NCBI GenBank assembly: GCA_002914845.1
Contig: JXTC01000033.1
Location: 361,154 to 425,153, forward strand
Length of the DNA stretch: 64,000 nt
Reading direction: 5' to 3'
Source: Trema orientale
Taxonomy: Eukaryota; Streptophyta; Magnoliopsida; Rosales; Cannabaceae
Shown one piece after another: positions 33,594 through 44,798 of the stretch (position 1 is its first letter; the number at the start of each line of letters is the position of its first letter). Made by a program: the position numbers and the translations under genes. The notes beneath the pieces are model-generated. The model worked only from the letters and a program-made list of their open reading frames with translations. It had not been told where the DNA came from and did no database searches.

Positions 33594-34119
33594 CTTTGAA
33601 TCTTAGCTGCTAGCTTAATTAGTAATGAAGGAATTTGATTGATTGATGTAACCTGCAGGTGTTGAACATGTTGGAGGAGATATGTTTGAAAACGTTCCTA
33701 CCGGGGATGCAATTTTATTAAAGGTGATTATTATTTCTAAAACTACTAATTATAATTTCCCATATAAATTATTTGTACATAATTCATAATGATGACTAGT
33801 ATAATATAATTTTCCTGTATAGTCTATACTTCATGATTGGAGTGACGAGCCATGCCTGAAGATATTGAACAATTGTTACAAAGCTATTCCTGAAAATGGA
33901 AAGGTCATTGTTGTAGAGGAAATTCTACCAGTTAAGCCGGAGACTAAGACCTCAGTTAAGAGCACTTCCCAAACTGATGTGCTTATGATGACCAAAAACC
34001 CAGGAGGGAAAGAGCGTAGCCAAGAAGAGTACCTGGCCTTGGCTACTGCCGCTGGATTTACTGGCGTCAAGTTTGAATCTTGTGGCTGCAACTTTTGGGT
34101 TCTGGAGTTCTTTAAGTAG
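31944..34119 (+). CDS. COMT-like O-methyltransferase A, exon 1 border abnormal
   Basis: Plant class II SAM-dependent O-methyltransferase. Exons: 31944-32381 (dimerisation domain, ending DK), about 33188-33498, 33659-33723 and 33823-34119 (ends LEFFK). Catalytic His is in LHDWSD, catalytic Glu in VVVEEILP and [10 protein letters not shown] motif LVDVGGNLG has N where the family has G, and the usual W of WILHDW is S. In the intact paralogue exon 1 ends DKVFLDSW in phase 2. Here the matching bases are 10 nt shorter (GACAAGGTACCTG), so the standard junction would frameshift. An alternative donor at 32382 and acceptor at 33159 restore the frame, giving 379 aa with ten extra residues ([10 protein letters not shown]) before SQLKD in place of VFLDSW. 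So this is either a pseudogene or a variant enzyme. A SINE sits in intron 1. Likely substrates are hydroxylated phenolics, unproven. Confidence 0.75.
32585..32930 (+). mobile_element. tRNA-related SINE in intron 1 of O-methyltransferase A
   Basis: TGGTATGATGG near 32596 resembles a pol III A-box, and GGTTCGAATCC near 32639 is an exact B-box. A unique body ends in a T/A-rich tail near 32910. Flanking AGAATAATA (left) and AGAAATAATT (right) may be the eroded target duplication. A different family from 25933-26087. Confidence 0.6.
33543..33591. repeat. ATT microsatellite in intron
   Basis: About fifteen TTA units directly after exon 2 of O-methyltransferase A. A similar TTA run (43150-43192) follows exon 1 of O-methyltransferase B. 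Confidence 0.9.
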
Positions 34120-34120
34120 A

Positions 34121-34168
<48 letters not shown>

Positions 34169-34577
34169 AGTCTAGAAGGGGTCATGTGGCTTATTAATAA
34201 TAATCATATTAGAAATGCATGTGTGCCGACTGCCGAATAAGGTCGTGCTAATGCTGTGTTTACTAGCATGCTTCAGTGTTGGAGTGCTATGTTTAGCTTT
34301 CTATATATTTCTGTTGTTATTATACATATTTCAATGGTATTATCGAGCCAAATATAGTGAAATCATTTATGCTAAAATACGAAACAATATCACAATTGAT
34401 TATTATAGTATGTGTGAAAGTCAAATTACTTCCTTTCAAAAAAAAAAAAATTCAAACTACGTACCTACCTCCTAAACTTTGTTAAAAAAGGGTTTTCATA
34501 CTTGCAATAAGGGGTATAAAATGAAGACTCGAAAGAAAAAAGAGGTGAATAGATAAGGGGCTTATAGAAATGTAACT

Positions 34578-34847
34578 AAATTTTGGGCCTAATTTCAGTA
34601 AATGTCCCTTTGTCAAATGTTATAGCAAAATGTCCAGTATATATATTTAAATACAAAGTATAAAATTTTATATACCAAGTATAAAAAATTATATATCCAG
34701 TACATTTCAGTACAGTAACTAAAATTAGTAGATATGTTTATCTACCAAGTGTAAAAATATATATACCGGGACATTTAGCTATCAAATTTTAAAAGTGGAC
34801 ATCTGCTTAATCAAATTTAAAATACTGGTCATCCACCTAAATTTCTC
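34578..34847 (+). mobile_element. 270-bp short interspersed element, copy 2
   Basis: Same length and orientation as 24618-24887 and highly similar throughout. Flanks TATAGAAATG and ATAGATAAATG might be an eroded target duplication. The copies lie on either side of the oxygenase gene. Confidence 0.65.
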
Positions 34848-35179
34848 AATAGATAAATGTTCTAAATTTGGCCCAATTTTAATTATAGAACCAGACCCAG
34901 AGTTCTATAGGAAAATGTCTAGCCCATTAACCGTTGAAAGTTATTTATCTAAAATGCCCGTCTTCTTTGTTGAGCTTCCACGAAACTGCGGGAGCCCTTG
35001 ATTATAAAAACCCAGATACAAAATCGTAAGAGAAAGCTGAAAATCAATATTATTTTCTTAAACTTTCTTCGGCCATGGGGAATATTTGTAGCTAAAATAA
35101 AAATCTCATACCAAAAGAAAAATGTCATTGTAGTTGTTGGAATCATGGTGAGCTTCAGAGAAGCTCCAATGGCAATTTT

Positions 35180-35302
35180 AGAGAGAGAGAGAGAGAGCAA
35201 GGGAGGGAGGGGGAGAGAGAGAGAGAGAGAGAGAGAGATAGGAAGAGAAAGAGAGAGAAGGAGAACTAGAGGAAGGGAGAGAGTGCGAAGAGAGAGAGCA
35301 CA
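35180..35302. repeat. GA-rich microsatellite
   Basis: GA and GGA runs over about 120 bp. The apparent Arg/Glu frame on one strand and Ser/Leu frame on the other are translations of this simple sequence. Confidence 0.9.
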
Positions 35303-37169
35303 AACGAAAAAAAAAAATGAACAAAGAAAGAAATTGTGAAAAAAAATCTGAAATATTAAAGAAAGGACAAAAGTGTAAAAATAATATACATCTCAACTAT
35401 CTATTTAAATGAAATTGATATCTAGCTGTAAAATTTAAAAAATAGATATCTATTTAAACTATTTTAAAAATTTGGATATCTACCTAGTTTTCCCAAGAAC
35501 GGAATTCGGGGGACAAATCCAAAAAAAAGTCTGACTCGAATTCGGCCTGAACCTAATATGGTCCGAGACCGACTTGAACCCGATTATTTATGTGGCCGAA
35601 CTCGGGTTTAGTATTTTTTACATGAACCTGTCCAAAACCTAAGCCTGAAATCTGAATTCTAAGCATGATCTAAAAGGCCCAAAAATCTGAAAAACTCACA
35701 ACAATTAAAATCAAAACCTAAATTAAATCGAAAATTTTAAACAAGACATATTTTTTAATGTTTTCTATTAAAATCATTCAAAAGTTGGCCACAATTTTTT
35801 ATTTTTGAATTATTTACATCATAATATTTCATTTTGATTTCAAAAACTCAAAAATCAAACTCGACCTCAATTTAAAGCTCAAAACCCTGCCTTAAGATCG
35901 AGCCTGAAACTTTCAGGACTAGGTTTTGGGCTCCAGTTCTATAAATCTAAGCCTGAACCTAGGCATCCAGAGACGAGGAAGGGCATAATAAGCGATGAAA
36001 TGCTTCGGGGACTTGAAAATAAGTAGAGATCTAGAGATTTCTGAACAGGTCAGTCAATCTTCCAGAAATATTATGAAACCCAAAAGCTCAAGCCTGAGCT
36101 CGCCTAAACCCAAAAATGTGGGTTTGGGCTGGGCTTAGACAACTCGAGGTACACCTATATATCCCATAAGATTAAATTGTAAAAGAGTTTTAGAGGACTC
36201 TTCTAAAAGAGAAATTTCAATAAATATGCTCCATAGGTACCCTAATTTCCCTTAATAAAAGTTTAAAATATGTCTGTAGGACAAGAACAGTCCTAAAAGT
36301 ATAGTTTTATTGTTTTTTTTTTTCAAAAAAAAAAAACTCAAAAAATCCCCAAAAAAAGGAGACATTCAAACGTCCACTCTTGCTCTTGCCCTCTCTCTCT
36401 ATAAATTTCACTCATAACATCTTTCACGCTATTAAATCTCTCAACTTTCTTTTTCGCTCTTATCTCTCTCATGCACAAATTATGAAATTTTATGTTTAAA
36501 TATCATAGGTATAATTTAAATAGTTTGTATTTGACTTTTGAGATATTCTGTGATAGATTCTACATTAGAAATTAAATTTGGATCAATTTTTGCGAAATTC
36601 TTAAAATTTGGATGGTTATCAAAAATGCATCGGAAATTTCGAAGCCAATTCGATGAATTTTGATACTCTTTCGATGCTAATTCGATGACAATTTGATTTG
36701 ATGATTCTTTCTCCTTTGAACAATCCTTATATTAATGATCCTTAAAATCTGGGAGAGAAAAATAAAAGAGTGAGTTAGAAACCCAATAGGTAACTAGTAA
36801 CCTTAACTAATTAGATCAAGTATATATAATTTAAAAGGTTCAGTAATATCATTCATAACAAAATCAATTTTAGAGTTTAATACTTTTTCAGTATAATCAA
36901 ATAAAACTATTTGACAATTAATTTAACAAAAACAAGAAGCAGGCTTTCAAAATCTATCGTTCTATCTCATTCGATAATCAACATCACTTTCAAAACACTT
37001 CTCAATCATTTTTAGCTACTATGGCCGCACTTAATCTCTATGATTAGGTCCACATTTATTATATACTTAACCCCTGTAGCTACCTCCATATTTACTATAT
37101 TTAACTTATGTAATTAGGTCCTTATTTACTACACTTAACCAATATAGCCAAGTCTATATTTAGTACATA

Positions 37170-37849
37170 TGTTATGTTAGTGGAAACGTAAATTACCAAC
37201 TTGTTATACAAATGTCAAATTAAATGGATTTACGACAAAATATAAATAACAGAAAATCACAAGTGGCATAAAGATTTATCGTGGTTCAGCTTCTAACCTT
37301 CGTCGATATCAGAGACAACGAAGAATTTCACTATAACCTAATGAGATTATACATGTCTGACAAAATTTCTCTCATACCTAAATTGAAGCAATCAAGACTG
37401 CAAAGAAAATGCTTTGCTAACAAATTTGATGCTAATATCAAAAGAAACCACAAATAAATAAGTAACAAATAAACAAAACCCAAAAGTTTGTTTGTAACAA
37501 ATTCCTTGAAATAGGAGAGAAAAATTATATAGAGATATCAAATTCGACCTTGTCGAGTGTGTGGCTGCTCTTAACCTAAGCGACAAGACAACACCAAAGT
37601 GTGGCTGCCTATTCCAAAAGGCGCTCTCCTTATGGCAATAAGGTCACACATATATGCAACTACGTATAGCTGCCACACATCCCTACTTCTTCATATATAT
37701 GTATATACATATATACTTCATATATACTTATAGGTTTAAGAGCCGACTAAAAACAAGAAAGGGAAACAAAGGTAAAAGAGCAACTAAGCTTTATTTTGGG
37801 CTTGGCCTAAACCTTTTACCTTGGCTTAATTGTAAGTCGTATTCCAACA
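37170..37849 (-). repeat. 3' LTR of the Copia-type element
   Basis: Full-length LTR of 680 bp aligning to 39044-39681 with shared words such as GGAGAGAAAAATTATATAGAG and CTTATTCCAAAAGGC-like stretches. Confidence 0.8.
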
Positions 37850-39043
37850 ATCTCTACCTTGGTATAAAATTAAGCCAAATCTAAAATATTGAAATTCCTT
37901 CACCATCTCCACCAAAACTCTGAAGGGCTAATTACAATCTACAATACCAAATAAGTCCACACCATACTTAAACTTCCAAACGACATCTATCTCAGTCACT
38001 ATATCTATCGCAGCTAAAATAAAAGAAAACTAACTTTGTAAAACTATATCGATGAGGGAAACCCATCTCTATTAATGACAAATAAAGTAATAGAATCAAA
38101 AGTTTTAATAAAAGTTTCAACTTAAAGCTCCACCTACTAACAAATACCAAGATCTTTTTCTGTAATTATTAACTCCCTTATATCAAATAAGATGGCAAAT
38201 TCATCAAATTCAAGAACTCTGCTCTCTAACAAACATGTTGATAAGGGCTTAACAAATCACAACCAAAAACAGTTCATCTCAAGCACAAATCCTGGGAATA
38301 TTGTTGTTATTTGCTCAAGTATGCCATAATTTGCATGAGCATATGCATGACAACCAAATTATTTCAAATCAAAGATAGCAGAATTACCAAGCTATACCAT
38401 AAACAAAATCTTCGAACAAAAATGTAGTTGATGGAGATCTTCTTACCAAATTGTAGGCATATCCAAAGCTTCAATCTAAAGTCTTTCAACAAACAAACAA
38501 TAGAAAGTAAGTAGCAAGTTTTCCGCAAAAAGATCTAATTCAAACATTTTGAAATCTAAACATGTTGTGGTGTCTTATAAATAGTACGATGTCTCACTAT
38601 CTCTTCTTTCTTATAGAACTGGCTCTCACAAACTTTTACGTCAGTATCATAGTCATTATTAGATATTAGAAAATAATAAGAACTATCGAAAGAATAAATT
38701 AAGAGAAGATCCTAAAAATTTGAATGGATACAATCCATTATGTCCTTAATCTACAAACGGCAGAATTAAGCTTGACCATTCATTGTACCTCATAGACACA
38801 ATTCTCACAAATGTCAAACTTACTAATTTTCTGACAATAAACTAACATATGAAGAGTATACAAATGCTGCTTTAAATATTGTAACTAGTAAGGAATCTAA
38901 TTAAACTCATAAATATTCATTCTCGTCAAATTTTACAATTTTATATCTTGCGTTGTCATCATCGTAGAAGCAAAAAATTCAAAATAATTTGACAAAGAAT
39001 ATGCCCAAAATCAAATAAAAAGTTTAAAGCTCTTGATACCACT

Positions 39044-39681
39044 TGTTGTACCAACGGAAGCACAAACTACCAACTTGATATACAAATGCCAAATTAAATA
39101 GTTACAACAAAATACAAATAATAGAAAATTAAAAGTGATACAAGGATTTATCGTGATTAAAATATTGGCTTACGTCCATATCAGAGATGGCGAAGAATTC
39201 TACTATAACTAAAGGAGATTATAAGAGTCTTAACAAAATTTCTCTCACACTCAAATCAAAGCAATTAAGATTGTAAAGAAAATACTTTGCTAATATTAAA
39301 AATAATCACAAATAAACAAGTAATAAAGAAACAAAATCCAAAAATTTGTTTGTACTAAATTCTCACAAACTGGAGAGAAAAATTATATAGAGATATCAAA
39401 TTCGGCTACCTTATCTAGTACGTGACTGCTCCTAACCCAAGTGGTAAGTCAACACCAAAGAGATGTAGCTGCTTATTCCAAAAGGCACTTTCCTTGCAAT
39501 AGTAAGGTCACATACATATGCAGCCACGTATGACTACCACACATCTCTACTTCTTCATATATATATATATATATATATACACACATGTATATATATAGAC
39601 TACATATATATATATATACACGTGTATATATATATAGACTAGTAGGTTTAAGAGCCGACTAAAAATAAGAAAAGGAAACAA
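39044..39681 (-). repeat. 5' LTR (truncated) of the Copia-type element
   Basis: Aligns to 37170-37849 but loses similarity after AAAAGGAAACAA (about 39681), so about 50-100 bp of the outer end are missing. TA/CA-rich microsatellites near 39557-39640 have expanded inside it. Confidence 0.75.
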
Positions 39682-41036
39682 CATACTATCCGTATATAAT
39701 CCATGCAAAATGGGTTCATATTGCATAGTTACTGAAGAGAGTTTCAAAATACATTCATAAGTTTAGAAACAGTTTCACTTTTCTCATTAGAACAATTTAA
39801 GCATTCCAAAATAATTTTCACATAATAATATTCTATAACAATTTCAAATTACTTAATCTATATTTTGGTACAAAAACAATAATTAGATTAACTTTCCATA
39901 TTTTCACTTAAAATTTATATTTTTTTTAAGAAAACACTCTATAACTGTAAGTTTATAAAAATAATTAATCATTTAGTTTTTGGACAAGAAAAATAATGAG
40001 ACAAGATTGAAAGTTATTTACCTCGTTCGTTTTTCCTAATTAACCAAAATAATCAACATAATTTCTCGAATACCTATTATCACATAAATCATATATAAGT
40101 ATCAAATAAGTAAAATCATACTTTGATTACACTAAAACAATGACTATTTGCTGCTTTTGCACTTTTATAAGCCAATTTTCAATATTTATAACAATTCCAA
40201 CCTGTCTCTAAAAGTCACCAAATTTTGGGGAAAAGATATATAAGTCATTAGGGTTCTATACATATTAAGAATGTGGTTATGAGGTCCATAGGTGGGCTCT
40301 ATATAATTCTGCTCGTCCCTCCCACCGTCCATTAAAAGTACTGAATGTAGCAGATTGTTTAGATTCTTAGTGCCCCATTTCAAAATAACGTAATCTCAAT
40401 TTATACGTTCGTTTTTAATAATCTCTATATGTCATAAACCTTATTCGAAAAACTTTCCATCATACCAAACATTATCTAATCAAACTACTAAAAGCATCTA
40501 TAAATTCAATCGTAGTTACTGCAGCGTTTCCACTTTTGTCAAACACTTATAAAACTTAAAAATCTATGACTTTCTATTTACCTAACCAAATCACTCAAAC
40601 TCTCTCTTGTTTAAATTCTAAAATCAATAACTTCATCCTCATCAAATCCACCCCAATAGGTCGTAAATCCTTAATGGGTAAAATGAAAACCCAACCATAT
40701 ACATGTAATCAAATTCCCAATATCTAATTAATGTATGTAGACTTAATAGATTAAAGTTAGTTACTTTAAAATTGAAAGGAATTGAATCATCTTCTTACTT
40801 CTTCTTCTTCTTATTTAAAACTATAAAGTCATCTCTTTACTTTTCTCATAAAGCATATGTAGACTGAATAGTTTAATTTCTTAAAGGTGCATTACTTAAT
40901 TACTAGATTGATCCTAAATAACACTTATAAGTAAGCTCTTTAGTCTTTTTTTTATCTTTATATTCTTTATATATATATATATATAGTTTTAAACATGCTG
41001 GTATTAGGTGCTATTTTCATGAATATTATAACGTCA
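39682..41036. other. intergenic, no gene seen
   Basis: A/T-rich sequence up to the O-methyltransferase remnant. The frame at 40186-40383 (-) has no recognisable domain. I could not find O-methyltransferase exons 1-3 here. Confidence 0.6.
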
Positions 41037-41124
41037 GTAATCTTATCAACTCAGTCATTTAAAAAATTAGGATGTGACGCGTAATCTTATCAACTCAGTC
41101 ATTTAAAAAATTAGGATGTGACGC
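41037..41124. repeat. perfect 44-bp tandem duplication
   Basis: 41037-41080 and 41081-41124 are identical (starting GTAATCTTATCAACTCAGTC). It lies just upstream of the orphan exon and may mark the recombination scar that removed the rest of the gene. Confidence 0.9.
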
Positions 41125-41171
41125 GAACAAGAAAATAGTTAATTTATGTATAGTAATTGAATTTCTTGCAG

Positions 41172-41489
41172 TGGATACTTCATGATTGGAGTGATGGACA
41201 CTGTTTGACACAACTGAAGAATTGCACAAAGATTCCAGACAAGGGAATGGTGATAGTTGTGGAGGCAATTCTTCCAGCTATGCCAGAGACAACTTGTGCT
41301 GATAAAAGCACATCCCAATTAGATGTTCTAATGTTGACCCAAAACCCAGGTGGTAAAGAGAGGAGCCAACAAGTGTTCCTAGCCTTGGCTAATTCTTCTG
41401 GATTTAGTGGCATTCCATTTGAAAGTTTTTTGTGCAACTTTAAAATGGAGTTCTTTAAGTGGATGGCATATGGCATACTACTTAAATAA
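41172..41489 (+). pseudogene. orphan last exon of a COMT-like O-methyltransferase
   Basis: Starts right after a TTGCAG acceptor with WILHDWSD and reads 105 codons without a break, with VVVEAILP and [10 protein letters not shown]. It keeps catalytic His and both Glu positions, but exons 1-3, with the dimerisation and SAM-binding domains, are absent upstream. The normal stop after FFK has become TGG, adding seven residues (WMAYGILLK reads on) before TAA. The open frame suggests recent loss, or retention as an exon of an unseen transcript. On its own it cannot be a methyltransferase. Confidence 0.85.
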
Positions 41490-41865
41490 TTGTGACCAAA
41501 GTATATCAATTGTTGCTGTAATCCGTTAAATTGAAAAACGTTTTAACTTCGAGTACTGTGAAGTTTCTCATCCTGCAGACTGATTTTTTTATTCCATCTG
41601 AAATAGTTATGATCGATGTCGTTCAATCTACAAAACGACTTGTCGTCGATCAAATGATTCAACTAATTATATAGGATCGAGTGGCCTTGCTTTTGGTGGA
41701 CCTAAAAGCAAGGAAAGTGCCACTTTCCCTGCCATAACCTTTAATAAAGTAGCTCAAATAATTCGTTCGTCTTCACTTTTTGTTTTAAAAAAATTATTCA
41801 TTCATATTTGTTTGAGGAAAATTTAAAAAAAAAAATGCCTTTCATTAAAATTATTATTGAGTCCA

Positions 41866-41960
41866 CAATAACCACGAGGGAAGGAGCGGAGCCAACAAGA
41901 ACTTGGCGGCTGGCCTTGGATGTAGTTCTGTAGGTTTTGGAATATGTTGGAGTTCTCTAA
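41866..41960 (+). pseudogene. second, decayed last-exon relic of a COMT-like gene
   Basis: CACGAGGGAAGGAGCGGAGCC matches the NPGGKERS codons, and TTTTGGAATATGTTGGAGTTC matches the final FW-MEF codons, but the part between is shortened and the frame is broken. It shows that a further array member once existed. Confidence 0.75.
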
Positions 41961-42707
41961 TCACATTCCTATATATGGCATTTAATATTCATTAAATTAA
42001 TCATTATGGAAATGCAGTCATTGTTGTTTGTCTTTTCAAATTGGTGCCTAACTACAGTACTAATCTCTCAACGCGTTTCCGTAATTGAATGAACTTGCTT
42101 AGTTACTGACTTTACTGTAATTGATGTGGAAGTGCTACCAACTTCCATCACGGGCTATATAGCCTATAGTAATAGAATAGTTAGAAAGTTATATATAATA
42201 TGCATGGCTATTAATTCTACTTTCTAATTCTTAATAGTCAAAGTAATACAACTGGATACCCCGTGTGGTCTACAATCCACTTTAAAATGAGTTAAAATAA
42301 GGCCCCCATAATATTTTTTTTTCTTTTTTTTTTAAAATTTTTTTTTTGCCCTTTTGATAATGTACATTGCATGCAACAATAGAAATTATGCTGTACAGCT
42401 GCAAAAGAATATGTCCCCTTTTTCCCCTCAAATATTTAATCAATTTTTAGAATTTGTGTGTTAATAAAGCATATGGAGATTATACTTGGTGGATCCTTTT
42501 TCTTTTATTAGTGTATCATATAATTTGCTTTCCTTTTGAGGTGACAAAATTTAACACTAATATACATGAGTGTATTTGGTTGGTAAGAGAGAGAAATTTA
42601 TTTTCTTATTTGATTTATTTATTTATTTTATCGGATAGAATTCTTCATAAGGCTCACAACATTTTTTCTAAAGTACTACCAAAACAGTTCTCTTGCAAAG
42701 AGTTCTA
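41961..42707. other. upstream region of O-methyltransferase B
   Basis: A/T-rich, with T runs near 42320-42350 and no gene. No convincing TATA box was picked out. Confidence 0.5.
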
Positions 42708-44411
42708 ATGGCGTCCTCACTGGAACTGGAAAACGGAGGTCCTCCAAAAGTAGTCCTTGATGAATCTGATGAACGAAAAGAGGTAGAAGAAAGCTTCTCC
42801 TATGCAGCGCAGCTGGTGAACTCAGCTGTGTTGTCCATGTCGTTGCAGTCCACAATTGAGCTCGGAGTCTTTGACATCATAGCCAAAGCCGGGGAAGGAG
42901 CTAAGCTCTCTGCGTCGGAGATTGTGGCGCAGATGCCGAGCAACAACCCCGACGCGCCGAGGATGTTGGACCGCATCCTCAGGATGCTGGCCAGCCACTC
43001 TGTGCTCACATGCTCTGTGGTGGCTGATGATCAAAGGGTCTACGGCCTCAATGATGTCACCAAGTTGTTTGTGACTAATGAAGATGGTGTTTCATTGGGG
43101 CCCTTGGTGTCATTGTTACAAGATAAGGTCTTCTTGGATAGCTGGTCAGTCTTATTATTATTATTATTATTACTATTATTATTATTACTATTATTGGTTC
43201 CTTTAGGTAAGTAAGAATGATATTGGATAGCATTATTAAATTTCTTCTTAGTCAAGTAGTGTCGTTTAGTTCAAGATTTAAGTAGTTGAGCAATCCTGGA
43301 CTAGTAAGTTAAAAACTTAAAAAAGGGAAGAAGGATCTTAAGAACCCAGTTGTTATTCTTACAGAGTTACAGTTATCCGTTACATTGGATCAAATAGACA
43401 GGAGACTTATGCTGCTTATTAGTTTGACAAATACTCTAATTTTAAGAGAGGAAAAGAAATAGCAAGTTTACTTTTTACCAGTATAACCTTTGTACCCTGC
43501 ACAATTTGATTCTAGAGCTACAACGAATTGCAGGTCAGAGCTGAAAGGTGCAATTCTTGAAGGAGGAATTCCCTTTAACAGAGTCTATGGAATGCACGCA
43601 TTCGAGTATCCGGTCTTGGACTCGAGATTTAATCAGGTTTTCAACAAAGCAATGTACAACCAGACTACCCTGGTTATCAAGAAGATCCTTGAGGTTTACA
43701 AAGGTTTTGAGGACCTTAAGCAACTGGTTGATGTTGGGGGAGGTTTGGGAGTGACCCTTAGCCAGATCACCTCCAAATACCCTCATATTAAGGGTATTAA
43801 TTTTGATTTGCCTCATGTTATAGAACATGCCCCCTCTTATCCAGGTATGGTTTTGGTTTATGAAAATCCTTTGTTTTGAGATAACAGAAGTCTGATTAAT
43901 GTGTTATACCATTTAGTATTTGCATACTTAAAAGAGAGAAAATTGTTAATGTTGCAGGTGTTGAACATGTCGGCGGAGATATGTTCGAAAGCGTTCCAAG
44001 TGGGGATGCCATTTTTATGAAGGTCAGTTCAGAAAACTTTTTCACTTAATTTGCAGGCATTGTTACTTAGATAGTGCATTAACCAATGTATCATAATAAT
44101 GGATATTTTTGTAGTGGATTCTTCATGATTGGAGTGATGAGCACTGCTTGAAGCTATTGAAAAATTGTTACAAAGCCATTCCAGAAAATGGAAAAATTAT
44201 AGTTATGGAAGCCATTCTTCCAACTGTACCAGAGACTACTTCTGGTGATAAAGCAATCTCCGAAATGGATGTGCTTATGATGACTCAAAACCCGGGAGGG
44301 AAAGAGCGGAACGAAAAAGAGTTCCTAGCTTTGGCAACCGGTGCAGGATTCAGTGGCATCAGATTTGAGTGTTTTGTGTGCAACTTTTGGATCATGGAGT
44401 TGTATAAGTAG
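42708..44411 (+). CDS. COMT-like O-methyltransferase B, intact
   Basis: Four exons, 42708-43144, 43534-43844, 43958-44022 and 44115-44411, give 369 aa, the usual length for plant COMT-type enzymes. The start MASSLELEN matches the paralogue MAPSRELDN; an in-frame ATG five codons upstream is less likely. The order is an N-terminal dimerisation domain, SAM motif [22 protein letters not shown], then catalytic LHDWSDEHC. Numbered with a +6 offset from alfalfa COMT, catalytic H275, E303 and E335 and SAM ligands D237, D257 and K271 are all present. Pocket positions differ: M130 and N131 of alfalfa COMT are both L (136, 137), L136 is F142, H166 is P172, H183 is Q189 and I319 is L325. So it is an active-looking cytosolic methyltransferase of phenolics but probably not the lignin COMT. 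Converges with CURT1B downstream. Confidence 0.93.
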
Positions 44412-44798
44412 ATTGGTTTCGTTCCAAATTATGAACATGTTTAAATTGAAATGCTCTCTCTCTCTAGTAAAATTTACCAAACTGAATGAACTTCAGAGTA
44501 AAATAAAATTTGCTTATTGTACTTCATCTGCAGATTATTGACTTATTACTAAATTTACTTGACTACATTCCCTTCCAAGTATATAACAATAGTGTTTTAT
44601 CCAAATCACATGGTGCTTTAAAGGGAAATGAGATATAATAGTTACATGTATCTCCAAGAGAGGTACATTGCACTAGTCAGAAGCTTATAGGAAAAAAAGA
44701 AAAGGATGGTCACGTATTTACGAACAATGCTCCGAGATATTTTTCTTCGAAAGCCGGAAATTCAACTCATCTCAGCAGCATTTCTTGTTGAGGTTCCT
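44412..44798. other. convergent 3' ends of O-methyltransferase B and CURT1B
   Basis: 387 bp holding both 3' UTRs. No separate feature seen apart from a short CTCTCT run near 44455. Confidence 0.6.

Larger units (their letters stand above)
34120..37169. other. intergenic: microsatellites and dispersed repeats
   Basis: TC then TA repeats at 34121-34168, the 270-bp element copy 2 (34578-34847), a nested relative whose right end lies near 35490, a GA-rich tract (35180-35302), and a degenerate segment with GAACCCGA / CGGGTTT words (35510-36150). Frames here are low-complexity shadows; no gene seen. Confidence 0.6.
37170..39681 (-). mobile_element. Copia-type LTR element, internally deleted, minus orientation
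   Basis: Two direct repeats flank about 1.2 kb. The repeat at 37170-37849 (680 bp) is the 3' LTR; 39044-39681 is the 5' LTR, cut short at its outer end. On the minus strand the LTR starts TGTTGGAATACGAC and ends ACAACA. Directly inside the 5' LTR, TGGTATCAAGAGC (39041-39029) matches the initiator-Met tRNA primer site used by Copia elements; a purine-rich ACCAAGGTAGAGAT precedes the 3' LTR start. The 37850-39043 interior is far too short for gag-pol and has no domain-bearing frame, so it is a non-autonomous derivative. The LTRs differ by many substitutions and indels, so the insertion is old. It lies inside the O-methyltransferase array. Confidence 0.8.

Noticed and set aside
35178-35396. Ser/Leu- or Arg/Glu-rich frames
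   Set aside because: Translation of a GA microsatellite.
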